Shown here: in pieces, positions 13,001 to 23,739 of the stretch | How positions within the stretch are numbered: position 1 is the stretch's first letter | How the letters are laid out: each line of letters starts with the position of its first letter | Source of the DNA: Branchiostoma floridae | Taxonomy: Eukaryota > Chordata > Leptocardii > Amphioxiformes > Branchiostomatidae | Reading direction: 5' to 3' | DNA length: 64,000 nt | NCBI RefSeq assembly: GCF_000003815.2 | Contig: NC_049993.1 | Span: 14,484,979-14,548,978 of the forward strand | Notes under the pieces: generated by a model | Database searches by the model: none | Told to the model about the DNA's origin: nothing | What the model saw: the letters and a program-made list of their open reading frames with translations, nothing else | Position numbers and translations under genes: made by a program

Positions 13001-14955
13001 AGCAAGGGGGATGTCCAACCGTGTACTACGGTAAGATCAGAACAAAAAATATGGTTTTATTTTCGGTAAAATGTTGTTTTTCTATAGCATTTGCATATTT
13101 GGATGTTTGTAGATGGACAGCATACTTGTAGAATGCCTACATGGATTGTATTCATATTTGGTACTTGGGTAGGTAATCTTTTTGAGTCATTGTTTTTATT
13201 ACATTTTGCGCTCCCTAGCGTCTTGCTATATTGTTGCATCAGAACTTCCGGGTTTGATATCTCAAATTCTAGACATGCTATGGAGGTAAATTTTAAGTTG
13301 TGGATATCTCTTGTTACAGTTTTATCTGAAATAGCATCCATGTGTTTAAAAATTTGGAAACTACACATGCAGGATATTGGTATAGTACGATAACGGTATA
13401 ATATACAGGGATATGGATTAATTGCAGTTACTAAATGTTCTTTCAGGACCATATATGACCTCTGGCAAAGGCTGGTTGAACGAGAGGTGCAAAATTTATA
13501 TTACTTCATTCTTCAAACAACATGTTATGATTTCCGTCAAATTTTTGCTAAAAGACGTAACAAAGAATAGTAAGTGGGAAGTCAGTTCAGCATGCCATTG
13601 TAGATTACAAGAACAATATTGCACATTTTCTATACTAAAAACATCACAGGTATATATCACATTACTAATTTTTTTCTTTGTGTGATGAATAATTACCAGT
13701 TAATCAACTAGCCTCTTTGTGTTACCGTGTAGCATTTAATTGGAATAAATGTCGCATAATGTTTAGTAGAAAATAAATGTAAAACATAAAGTTCTTACCA
13801 ACGTTTTGAATTTTTGTCGATCTTCCAAAATTGAAACAACCTAATGTGAGTTACCAGGTTAGTTGTTTTTGTAAATACTGAACAGGAATACATTAGGGAG
13901 TTCTTAGCAGCTTGGGAAGAAGCCGGCATCGATGTCCTACTGTGCCCTGCATACCCCATACCTGCCTTTAAATATAAGGGAGCACCTGCGCTATCGGGTA
14001 TGTTCTAGTCAAAGTCTTATTTATTTTTACTTTGCACCGTATAAACTTATGCAAACGTGATATGCGTTTTCAATGGTACACAATAGTTGAACGTAGATCC
14101 TAGACAATAAATGTTAACATCGAATATTCGCCTGCTATACTGCTGTTGTTCTTAGAACTCAATTAACCCATGACATAGATTACTTGATGACAGTCCAAAA
14201 GTGCCGTGAAGTCTATATCGCCCCCCGTCTCAACTCATGGGCCCCTGATATAGATGGCCTCCTTGAATCCTTTCACAAAGTAGTCTTGTGCAGTGGATAT
14301 TTTATTTTCAATTTTGTCAGTTAACCATACTTCTTTTGCATTCTTTCTTGTTGCCAATAGAAACTGTACTCTACACAAATATCTTCAACCTCCTGAACTT
14401 TCCGGCGGGCGTGGTCCCCGTTACCAAGGTAACGGAGGAAGACGACAGACTGCTGGATGACTACACCGGATTTGACAACGACATTTTTGACAGATTTGTT
14501 CGGAAGGTAAGGAGCCTCATGCAGCGATATGAAAAATCATTTTTGTTACTTGTTTTGCATTATTTTGTTTAACGAACCATAAGCCAATAAGCTATACATA
14601 CATGCGTCAAAGTACACTTTTATCTGGCGATATGGTCAGATTTCGGTGTGAATTTAGTGTTCTTGTATTTTACAATTTGCAAGTAGAGGTTAGTACAAAC
14701 TTTTGGTGAACTTTGATCCATTATCGGAGTCACGTGTCCAAAACATTACGTGTCGAAGATGATCGTCTCAGCGCACTTGCGTTGGGTCGACATACTAGAT
14801 TCGTTCAGTTCGAATTTTTTACCGTTATGTTTGAAATATAGGCTACCAAAGGTGCAGTTGGCATGCCGGTCGCTGTGCAGTGTGTGGCGCTGCCGTGGCA
14901 GGAGGAGGAATGCCATAGGCTCATGAAGGAAGTGGAGACTGTCTGTAAAGAGTAA
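7029..14955 (+). CDS. FAAH: Fatty-acid amide hydrolase, paralogue A (16 exons, complete)
   Basis: Integral-membrane serine hydrolase of the amidase-signature family. Known family members hydrolyse anandamide, oleamide and other fatty-acid amides at intracellular membranes. Exons: 7029-7238, 8259-8372, 8618-8674, 9050-9139, 9303-9436, 9886-10092, 10409-10449, 10870-10994, 11288-11413, 11956-12053, 12640-12739, 12990-13030, 13447-13486, 13886-13997, 14361-14506, 14842-14955. All junctions are GT-AG and in phase, giving 584 residues (human FAAH has 579). Exon 1 encodes an N-terminal membrane helix ([17 protein letters not shown]). Catalytic Lys is in YGVPVSIK (exon 4); the two catalytic Ser are in SPGGSSGGE and in [10 protein letters not shown] (exon 6). 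The first in-frame ATG is at 7029, and the paralogues start at the same MSDF. Oddity: Ala replaces the usual first Gly of the GGS nucleophile loop. The C-terminal half ([28 protein letters not shown]) matches the family closely. Confidence 0.95.
13088..13300. repeat. Dispersed repeat fragment in FAAH A intron
   Basis: Shares GTAGATGGACAGCAT and GGTTTGATATCTC / GGATTTGATATCTC signatures with 52945-53100, at similar spacing. It is intronic and non-coding. Confidence 0.5.
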
Positions 14956-17705
14956 CCTTGGTCAATATCATATCTAACTGAGATCGACATTTAGGAAAAC
15001 ACAAGTACTGTATCGTCAGCATTTTCTTATTCTTACTTTATTATGATACGTAACCGTAACCGCTTCATAGAATAGAATTACGATACATATTGTATACCAC
15101 AGAAAATCTGCCCGATACATAAACTATATATTCTGACTACTACAATTATAGATTATGCAGCATGGAAGGGGCTAAATATTGCCATGGCAACGGGTTTATA
15201 CACTGTGTTCCATCCGGTCTACGTTGTCATGCCAACGACTTCCTTTCCCTGTGCTTTACCTATAGTGCTCTGTTTTTCCCAGTTTACGAAGCTTAAGGGT
15301 GTAGAATAGTACCTATTTATATACCACAGTGATTCCCTACAACTGCTTATTAGTGGCTACGTTACAGGAGCGATATGTACCATACAGCATAGGAGTTTGA
15401 TTTTTGAGCTTTCAATCTGTTTTCTTTGTGAATATGGAATATACACGTTTATACCTTTTGATTTCTAATTGTTATGTCATGATAACTTCATTCAGTACCA
15501 ATTTAAAGGTACAGGTACGTATCACAACGTCAAGCTAAAATAAGAATCATATTCGACTAAGTGAGTTAGAATTTCCTTCGCTTTCTTTGTGTTGGTCCTG
15601 GACCGGTGAAAAAGTAAGAAAGGATATGTTTTCTAATCAAAGTTTTATCTTAAGTTATTAGACCCTTTTATCACTTATGTGTATGTGATAGTAAAAATAC
15701 GCAAAAATTCACTTTACTCAAAGTGCGGGACATTTCCATTTCATAAGATTGCCTCAACCCCTGAATCGTCGACAATCATATAATTTTACAGCACATTAGA
15801 CGAATTATTCTATATTCACTAGTACTGTTTATGTACAATATCATGTTTTTCATATCTATCATGAATTTTCATTGATAAATACACATTATACATGATAAAC
15901 AAATACAGACACGTTTTGTTGTGAGCGGCTTTCTTTTAACTTTTAACAAACTTTCCATTTTCCTAGCTTATCAGATTACGATAAAACAACACGGCTATGT
16001 TTACAAAATGGGTTACTTAATATGATATACGGTGTTTGCACTACCGATATTGCACTATATGATGGTTGCACTAGTTACAAGTTCTGCAGTACGTTAGTTG
16101 TGCGGGGGCAATCGTACAGATATCAGGCCAAGGGCGTTTCGCTCGAAAGCGAAATACTTTTGTATCTGTCCAATCTGTACAGGAAATAGTGAAATTACCA
16201 CCAAAATCTCAAGCATGTCCTTGCCCCTAGGACAAACTGTAGCCATGACCATCATACGACTCTTTCCTTGAACGCCGCCAGAACAATTCTCTTGTACATT
16301 TGATCCCATTCCGGGTTGTTTCAAAGTGGGATTAGTTCCATGCACATGTACTATTTTACGGTACTTGCAGATCTTATCTAAACTGCACTTCTATCACATT
16401 CTGTAGTGCGGCGCTCATACACCGTTGGTCAAGTGACCTGCCACTTAGCTTCACGGTTTAGAGACAGTGTGCCCGTCGCTCTTTCGATTTCGCTCTCATT
16501 TAGGGATGAAAAAGTCTACAATTTTACAACGTCTCCTCAAAGATAATTCAAAATGGTGGGAATTCTATCATAATTGATGCCATACAGTTTCACGAGGACA
16601 ACTGTACAGTCAAGGGCGTTTCATTCAAGAGAAATATTTGCCCAATCTGTACAGGAAATAGTGAAAATACCACCCAACACTCAAGCACATGTCCTTGCCC
16701 CTAGGTAAAACTGTAGCCATGGCCGTTATATGGCTCTTCCCTTGAACGGCGCCGGAACAATTTGCTCCTATAAACGATCTCATCCTGTGACGTTCCCTTG
16801 GTTACCCTGCGGCCCAGTGCGTTTTATCGTAAGCTGCAAGCAGATGTAGTGTCCATCTTACATTCTATTACGAGCGTTTTTGGATCATTTTGTTGCGTCT
16901 TTCTCGTGTGTTTTTATCACTTGGTCTTTCAAAATGAAGCGAAAGAAAAAATGTTACAAAACACGTTTTAAACTACCCTAAATCTTGCATATGCTTCTAT
17001 TGGGCCAACGTGTGTGTTTGTCAAGTCTGTCTTCTTTTAATACATTAACAGTTTTTCGAAAACTGAAAGGACTGCCTTTCAAAATGAATAAATGAACAAA
17101 CATAAAACAGACTCAAAGTGACATTTTGCAACTCATAATGAGGTTTTCCCCATAGCATATCAGTTCAAATTGTATAAGGAACCATTGACATTTCCCTCTT
17201 CTTTATTATAAGCATATCATTAGGACAATAGAAACTGGTATTCATCTTCAATATTTGTCTTTGCGTGTGGAATACAGTCACTGTTTAGCTGGCATATTTT
17301 AAGTTTTAAAAAATCTGATCTATTAAATGAACCGCACACTTCACAGCTTCACAATTTCGTAGATGTAAAATTTTCACTCCGGAGGAAAAAAAAACTTTCA
17401 ACCACGATGCTTGAACCAAAGAATTTTCTCAGCCTATAACGAGAACCAGTTGTCTAATTTCAATCGGGCCCAAAAGAATGCAATAGACCGACCATAGGCA
17501 AGGCCGCTTTGAGATAAGTACTGATAAGAACACAGTAGTAACACAGGACACATCTGCGGTGTATGCAAATTGCAAAAAAACAGTGCAGGGAGTCTTCTCC
17601 GTATTTCGTCCCATTCTTCCCGCCCGAAGCAAGTCCGTGAAGTAATCTTGAAGCTGGTAGACTTTTTTGTCAGAAATCGGGATATATAGATACTTTACTA
17701 AGAAA
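14956..17705. other. Intergenic region between FAAH A and the peptide gene
   Basis: No protein-like frame is seen. The 3' UTR of FAAH A must begin here, but no clear AATAAA was seen close to the stop codon. The region includes a pair of direct repeats at 16120-16325 and 16605-16800. Confidence 0.5.
16120..16800. repeat. Direct repeat pair of about 200 bp
   Basis: CAATCTGTACAGGAAATAGT occurs at 16171 and 16643 (offset 472 bp). Both are followed in order by TGTCCTTGCCCCTAGG, ACTGTAGCCATG and a CCTTGAACG segment. The copies are diverged and the function is unknown. Confidence 0.8.
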
Positions 17706-20700
17706 ATGAAGAGCCTAGCATCTTGTGGACTGACTTCCATGCTGCTGACCGCATGTGCAGTGTTTCTGATGGCAACGTGCGTGTATGGGGAGGTACGTGT
17801 TGTTATTTCTTGGCTTCTACTACGTTTCTTATCGATATAGGTATTGTATATTGAAATGTAATCAAGACAGGACTTGGTGTCGAACATAAAATCTCAGTAC
17901 AAGATAGATCATTGTAAGTATGTGGTGTAGTTCACAAGTCGTATAATATTTACTGATCTTTACTGTTCCAGCAGTGTGAAAATACTCCATATGGGGTCGT
18001 GATTGAAACTGTTATATATCGGCTCAATGTACGCGTATATGCTGAAATAATGCTCAGGAGTTTCCGCCTCATTGTTTGAGTCTTTGACAAGGAACGGAGA
18101 AAACAACATTACTGTAATATCCCCCCTCCCCAAAGTCATCTCCGAGCAGATGAGCGGTTTACTTTTACGCGAGTTTTAAGTCATTTTCAGATTGTTTTCT
18201 ATGTCTTAGTAATAGTGGTCCACGTAGTAGAAAAGCAAAAGGATGGAGCATGCATTTGTGCAACAAAGAAATGACACATTTGTATTTGAAAATGCATCAA
18301 AATCAGTTATTGTAAGTGTCAGCTGTCACCCTGAGTCTGCTTGAAGGTACCCCCACTGTTCTGTTATCTGTTGTTCTCACCTCGTAAAAGGAATGTAAAC
18401 AAATAGCCTGGGCACCGGCCTCTGCCGGGACTTCAACTCAGATACTGCCTCGGCACTGTGAGCTTTTATCCCCGTAACTGGGATGTAGATTGATTCCGCC
18501 GGCAGGGCCAGTCTCTAGGCTCTAAGGAAATTTTGCTAGAGTTTGCCATCAATGGCTATGATCATAGGTGAAACGTTTTTTTAGCGGTACTTGAACCCGC
18601 ACTGTTACATGGGTTTACGCATGGTGCGTCGATTTGTTTCTAACACAATCACAATCAAATGTCACATCGCGAGCTTTGTGGAAACTGAAGCACAAGTCCG
18701 TTAAAGTTGCTACGCTTGCAAAAATGAAGTTGGACGGGCGGGCTGCACTCCTAACCATGACCGAAAAGATTACGTGACCTCACGTCGGCACGATTACCTA
18801 TTATATAATCTCTAAGCTGAGATCCTACAGTGCCTCCCTTTGGCCGGTTATACTCCTTGGCCAGCTTGGATACTATCTTACGGCACCGTAGGATCTGCTT
18901 GGAGATTAATGGGTACCGTGCAATTTGACCATGGCTTCCAGTAACTGTGGTCGTCACAGGGTCTCACAGGAAACCACACTGTAATTCCCCGTGCGTAACG
19001 CTGCATTTGGTACCGCTGGCAAGGACCGAAATTCCCCAGACGGATTCCTTGAAAGTTCCAAAAGATAGGAATCTTTTTATCCCGGGAAGTGGTGAGATAT
19101 GAAATACTAGATAATTGAAACACCGAGGGGAACAAAGAACTAGGAGTTAGAATCTAGTATAAGAGCTCTTGAGTGAGTTGTCCGGAAGGTTCAACGATTA
19201 CATAACACAGTTTACCGAGGATTTGCCAGGCCCCCTTCGGGACACGAGGATCTTTCTGCCGCCGGGGTAATCTTTCGCACCCGGTAGGAGTTTTGCACGG
19301 TGGGAGTTAAATTAGCCATCTTCGTGGCGGGCAATTACTCCCACTGGCTAGTAAAACTCCTACCGCGTAAGAATCCTACCGAGTGCGCATCAGGCCACTT
19401 AACCCCGGGCGGTACGTAGAGAGCTACACCTGCCCCGTAGAGAGCCTACACTAGCTACGCAGGCCGTGCCACGACAGGATACCATCATTATGTGATGTCA
19501 GCGTACCCTTTTAGATACAGCCTCTGAACCGCCACCGTGGCAGTCGGTAGCTTGGAATTTACGACTATTTAATGAACCGTAGTGCCTGTAATCCTAATTT
19601 CGTATAGCTAGAATTAGTAGAAATACAGACTGCCATCCATCAAATCAACATGGCCTAACTGCCAGCTTGTTGCCTATTAACACATGGGATGTTTTTGTAA
19701 TCTTTGACATTAACCTTGTAAGCTAAGTGGACCCGGAGGCCACGATTACTTGTTAATTAGTTAAGCGGGAACGAATGTTTCTCATGTTACGCCACTGATC
19801 GAGTTAACAAAGTCCAGCTGCCAAGAGTTGTCATCAAGTCTTCGGATCATTGGTCGCTAGTCGTCAGGAGATTTTCAAGCACTCTGTGACACCGCCAATA
19901 TGGGTCCAAATTATGGCCGGGGTAACATCTGATTTTACTGGGGCTCGCGAGTAATAGAGCCCCGGTAGGAGGACATTTCAGGATAGCAAGTGTAAAGGAG
20001 CCCTGGTAGAAATCTGCTGGTACGCAGGCTTTCTAAAACAGTGATCTAAAAGAGTAACAGAAGAAATGAAGAATGTAGGACAAACGTACGACTGTCCGAA
20101 AAATGCTCTCAGTTTCCGATCGTACGAAGATAGCACGACGTCTATGTGCGACGGATGCAGTGGAAGATGAAATACATTTTATATGTGACCGCGTCCATTA
20201 CGAGGATTAAAGAAAAAACCTTTTCAATACAATCAAAACAACACTTCCAACTTTTCACCAGCTAGTAGACCTACAAAAACTACCTTCCCGGTAATATCAC
20301 AGAACCCGCTAACCATTAAAAACGTGGGACTTTTCATCAGCCACAGCCTCCAAAAAAGAATAAGCCCGCCAATAAAGTATGTAGAAGCATGAGATAGCTC
20401 TATAGAATAGACACTTGTTACTTTTTTATTTTTTACTATCTGTACCCTTGTAATTAGCCTACGGGCATGAATTTGCAAATAAAGAAATAAGATATGAATA
20501 AAGATATAACTGTACTCTTACGTAATCCAAACACTGAAAGCAATATGCTATGAATTCTTGATGTCTTTCCATCAATGACTGTAACGTTAAATGTATTATC
20601 CGTTTCTACATCTTAATTGCCCTTCCCACTTCCTAAGTGTTTTCAGCGTTCCTTATCATTAGGGTTTTACCCGTAAAAGCTGCAAAATCAGTATTGCTTA

Positions 20701-22035
20701 CAACATCCTGTGCCCAAGCTTGGCCATAATGACACATGGTTAGAAAACCGAATTGTTGATTTTTCGTTTTACCCGTTGCAGACTGTTAAAGCGCGCCGCC
20801 TAGAGGCTCAAGACTGTTCTGCAGAAGCGGGACGCGTTCGGAACATGCGCAGATTGAGGAGGGGTACAGAAACAGAGGTAAGCCTAGATAGAGGACATCT
20901 AAGTCTATGCATATTCAAGTAGGCCGCACAAAGTTAGTTCTAGAAATTTATGCAGGAAGATGATGTTTCAGTCAGGCAACATGAAAAACCAACCAACAAA
21001 CAAACAAGCTTTCTGTTATAGAATTTAATGGAACCACAGGAACGTTCCGAACCACTAAGTCTACGCTCCATACTTGACTATTAAACGTTTCAAACAATAA
21101 AGTTTTTACTTTTAACACATTAACACATCGATAAACTACATTACAGCAAAGAAAACAAATACTTTTGAAATGTTGGCGCAAAAATATGAGCATGTACGTA
21201 CTACATGTGTTGTAAATTATTACACTCAAAATCAGATATGTATGATATACTCTTCTTAAAATAACTTAAATGGCAAATGTGAGGACCAAATAAAAATATT
21301 AGCAGAGCCGCATATCAGAGAAAAGTCATTCTTTTTCTTAACACATGACTTCAGCGTGACATATCGTGACCGTGAACTCATGGGGAGTATACTTGAATAT
21401 TCGTCGTTTTCAACACGTTTTCGTCTTGTCAATCACAGGTATCGAGGACACGTTCCCAGATCAGTCGGCTCATCAGTCGACTCAAAATGGCGGAAACCAA
21501 GATGGCGGCGCTGCGACACAGAATGAGCCGTGCCGAGAAGAGCTACATCTCCTGCGCTTCTGAGGTAAAATAAAGTCCCAAAGAAGATCAAATGTACATT
21601 TAATTTCGTTCTGTGTATTTTGCTTCCAATGTATGTTTCTCAAACTTTCTGTCTCTCAGCGTATCTTGAAACAATGTGAGTCTTCCCAAACAAAAATTGA
21701 TATATGCATTGCAGTATGGGCCGGTTCACTGTTTACATTGCGCATGTGCCAGGTGAAGGCTCATGCGCAAACAGTTCTTGTCTGGACCAGGCTTGACAAC
21801 CTGTCCAGCCTTTGTGTTTTTTTTTTAATTCAGTATCTCCATTCACCATAAATAATTTCCTGATCGCCCTTTTTTCATCCCGTAACACTTAAGTTGTGGA
21901 ATTGCTCTATTTTTTTCATTACAGGTAATGGGGGTCGGCAAGAGACGACAACCCCCTCCGGACAAACCGCTGAACGACGGAATGTACCACCAAGTTTTTG
22001 ACGATGGAGTTGTCATCCCCTGGTATCATCGCTAG
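17706..22035 (+). CDS. Candidate secreted peptide precursor, 4 exons, unknown family
   Basis: Exons 17706-17792, 20782-20877, 21439-21564 and 21925-22035 (stop TAG 22033-22035) join through three GT-AG introns, all in phase 0, into a 139-residue open frame. Residues 1-28 form a signal peptide with a hydrophobic core (LTSMLLTACAVFLMATCV) ending VYG-E. Exon 2 is very basic (RVRNMRRLRRG). Exon 3 encodes a likely amphipathic helix (ISRLISRLKMAETKMAALRH). Exon 4 begins VMGVGKRRQPPP, where Gly-Lys-Arg-Arg resembles a neuropeptide amidation and prohormone-convertase site, and ends VIPWYHR. Only two Cys remain after the signal peptide, so a Cys-rich fold is excluded. ATTAAA at 22089-22094 could be the polyadenylation signal. 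I do not recognise the family; a peptide-hormone precursor is an inference, and a small secreted matrix protein is the alternative. The first intron (about 3 kb) contains retroelement debris. Confidence 0.6.
18405..18521. repeat. Small foldback element, MITE-like
   Basis: AGCCTGGGCACCGGCC...TGCCGG at the left pairs imperfectly with CCGGCAGGGCCAGTCTCTAGGCT at the right, enclosing 117 bp. It lies in the first intron of the peptide gene. Confidence 0.4.
18750..20040. other. GC-richer intronic block with repeated CCTACCG / CGGTAGGA motifs
   Basis: CACCGTAGGATC, CCCGGTAGGAG, CTCCTACCGCG, TCCTACCGAG and CCCCGGTAGGAGG recur in both orientations within 1.3 kb. The base composition is unlike the flanking AT-rich intron, suggesting an inserted element. 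No intact coding frame was found. Confidence 0.35.
20040..20480 (+). mobile_element. Degraded retroelement C-terminal fragment
   Basis: A plus-strand frame near 20135-20208 reads RRLCATDAVEDEIHFICDRV, the Cys/His plus VEDE-HF pattern commonly seen after the reverse transcriptase of LINE-type elements. Stops and frameshifts on both sides show that it is dead. It lies in intron 1 of the peptide gene. Confidence 0.55.
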
Positions 22036-22088
22036 ATCAGCCTTTGGTGCTGATGCGGTATGTGTACGTTAGAGGTTCTCAAACACGT

Positions 22089-22094
22089 ATTAAA
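22089..22094 (+). promoter_or_regulatory. Possible polyadenylation signal ATTAAA
   Basis: ATTAAA lies 54 bp after the stop codon of the candidate secreted-peptide gene. It is the common single-base variant of AATAAA. The assignment rests on position only. Confidence 0.35.
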
Positions 22095-23739
22095 CATTGT
22101 AATTATAAGAAGAATATCAACACTATCATTAGGTATTAATATAATGGGAATTACCCTGTTCCGAGCGACGAATAGAAGCTGTTGTGAGAAGCTTAGTTAA
22201 TTAGAAGGAATCCGCCATCCGGCTTTCTCGAGATCTGATATGTGTTCACGTGACCTGGGAGTTGATTGACACTTAGGTCACGTGACACGGTGGTTTTGTA
22301 GATGTGTACTAATTGGATGTATTTAACAGTGACGAGTTATTAGAAGTATAATGAAGGCAGCTCGTAATGAAACGTTTACGTATTTGGTTATTAATACAAT
22401 GTTTATTGTTAAAAAGAATACACGCAGGTAATTTTAAGTGAAAATATGATCATACATTAACAGTATAGAAGCTACTTAATGTGCTGTAAGATTCCATTTT
22501 AATTATCGGTGACGCCTTTGAGTCGGAGACATTTTAATGATTTTGCGATTGCATGCTTGTAGGTAGCGGGAAATTAAGTGTCTCACGTTTTGCGTAAAGT
22601 TAGTCTGTATTATAAATATAAGTAAGTACAAGTACATAGATTACGCTTAATATTTTTTTTTCATTTTAAGGGCGATTGGTATACACTCAAAATAGACACT
22701 GAGTAGTAGCTATAGATTATAATTAGCTTATATGAATAGTAGCATGAACTAAAAACTATATTTCTTGTTCATAAAGAAAAAAATATTGAAACTTATAGAT
22801 GCTTATTTAAACTTCTAATAATTGTAAATATAATATCACCTAAAACAAAATATGGTAGTCATTTTTTGTCTAATATATCATATTCGTATTCCAGATCCCT
22901 TTGTATGTTGGTAAAAACGGAGCACTATGGGTAAAGAATGGGGTGAGAAAATAGTTGCCATGACGACATACCCCGGACCGTACAGTACCCGTTACCATAG
23001 AAATATGTCGCTTGCTGCCTGCTTTACCCATAATTCATTTATCCGGAATATTCTCTGGTATACCAAATGGATCGTTACTTTCTATCAAAGCTCTATGAGA
23101 TAGGTACGGTATTACATGTAGATTATAATAAAGCAAAAAAGTAAAACAAAAGAGAAAAAAATCATAACATGGTGTTTCTTTAAATGTTGATGTTAATGAT
23201 AACGATCAAACTTCGATGAAGGTTAGACATCCAGGTAATAAGACTAAGGTTACATCAAAAAGTTACTCAAGCAACTGACTATGACCTTTAAACTGTCGAC
23301 ATGTTAGACGTTTTAGACAGTATCCACTATCTTTAGTCAATGACAATGGAAGAAACTTTCGTGTCTCGTGCCTCCTGCTTACCCTAACACTGTATGACAC
23401 TATTCGGCGGGTCCCACGGACTTTGACCTGGTACGGACTTTGGACTACGATTACGGATTAATAGAGTATTGCACAGGATTTTCTTAGTGTCAGCCTGCAC
23501 CGGCTAATGCGCCCATCCAAAAGTGCCGTAATAATCTACGACAAAGATTGAGGGCACTCAAGATGAAGAAGAAACTGTTTTTTATATCCTACCTATGAAT
23601 GCAAAATAGATGAAGATAATTCGGACGTCCAATAAGGAACAAGGTAAGACAAGGTCAAAGACAATTTCGGATTCCCAAAGTTCCAAAATCATATCCTGTT
23701 GCTTGAGTAACTGCTTTTTGGTGTGATGATGATTAAAGT
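22095..23739. other. Intergenic region between peptide gene and FAAH B
   Basis: AT-rich, with no protein-like frame. It should contain the 3' UTRs of the peptide gene (plus) and FAAH B (minus). No clear AATAAA on the minus strand was seen close to 23740. Confidence 0.45.
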
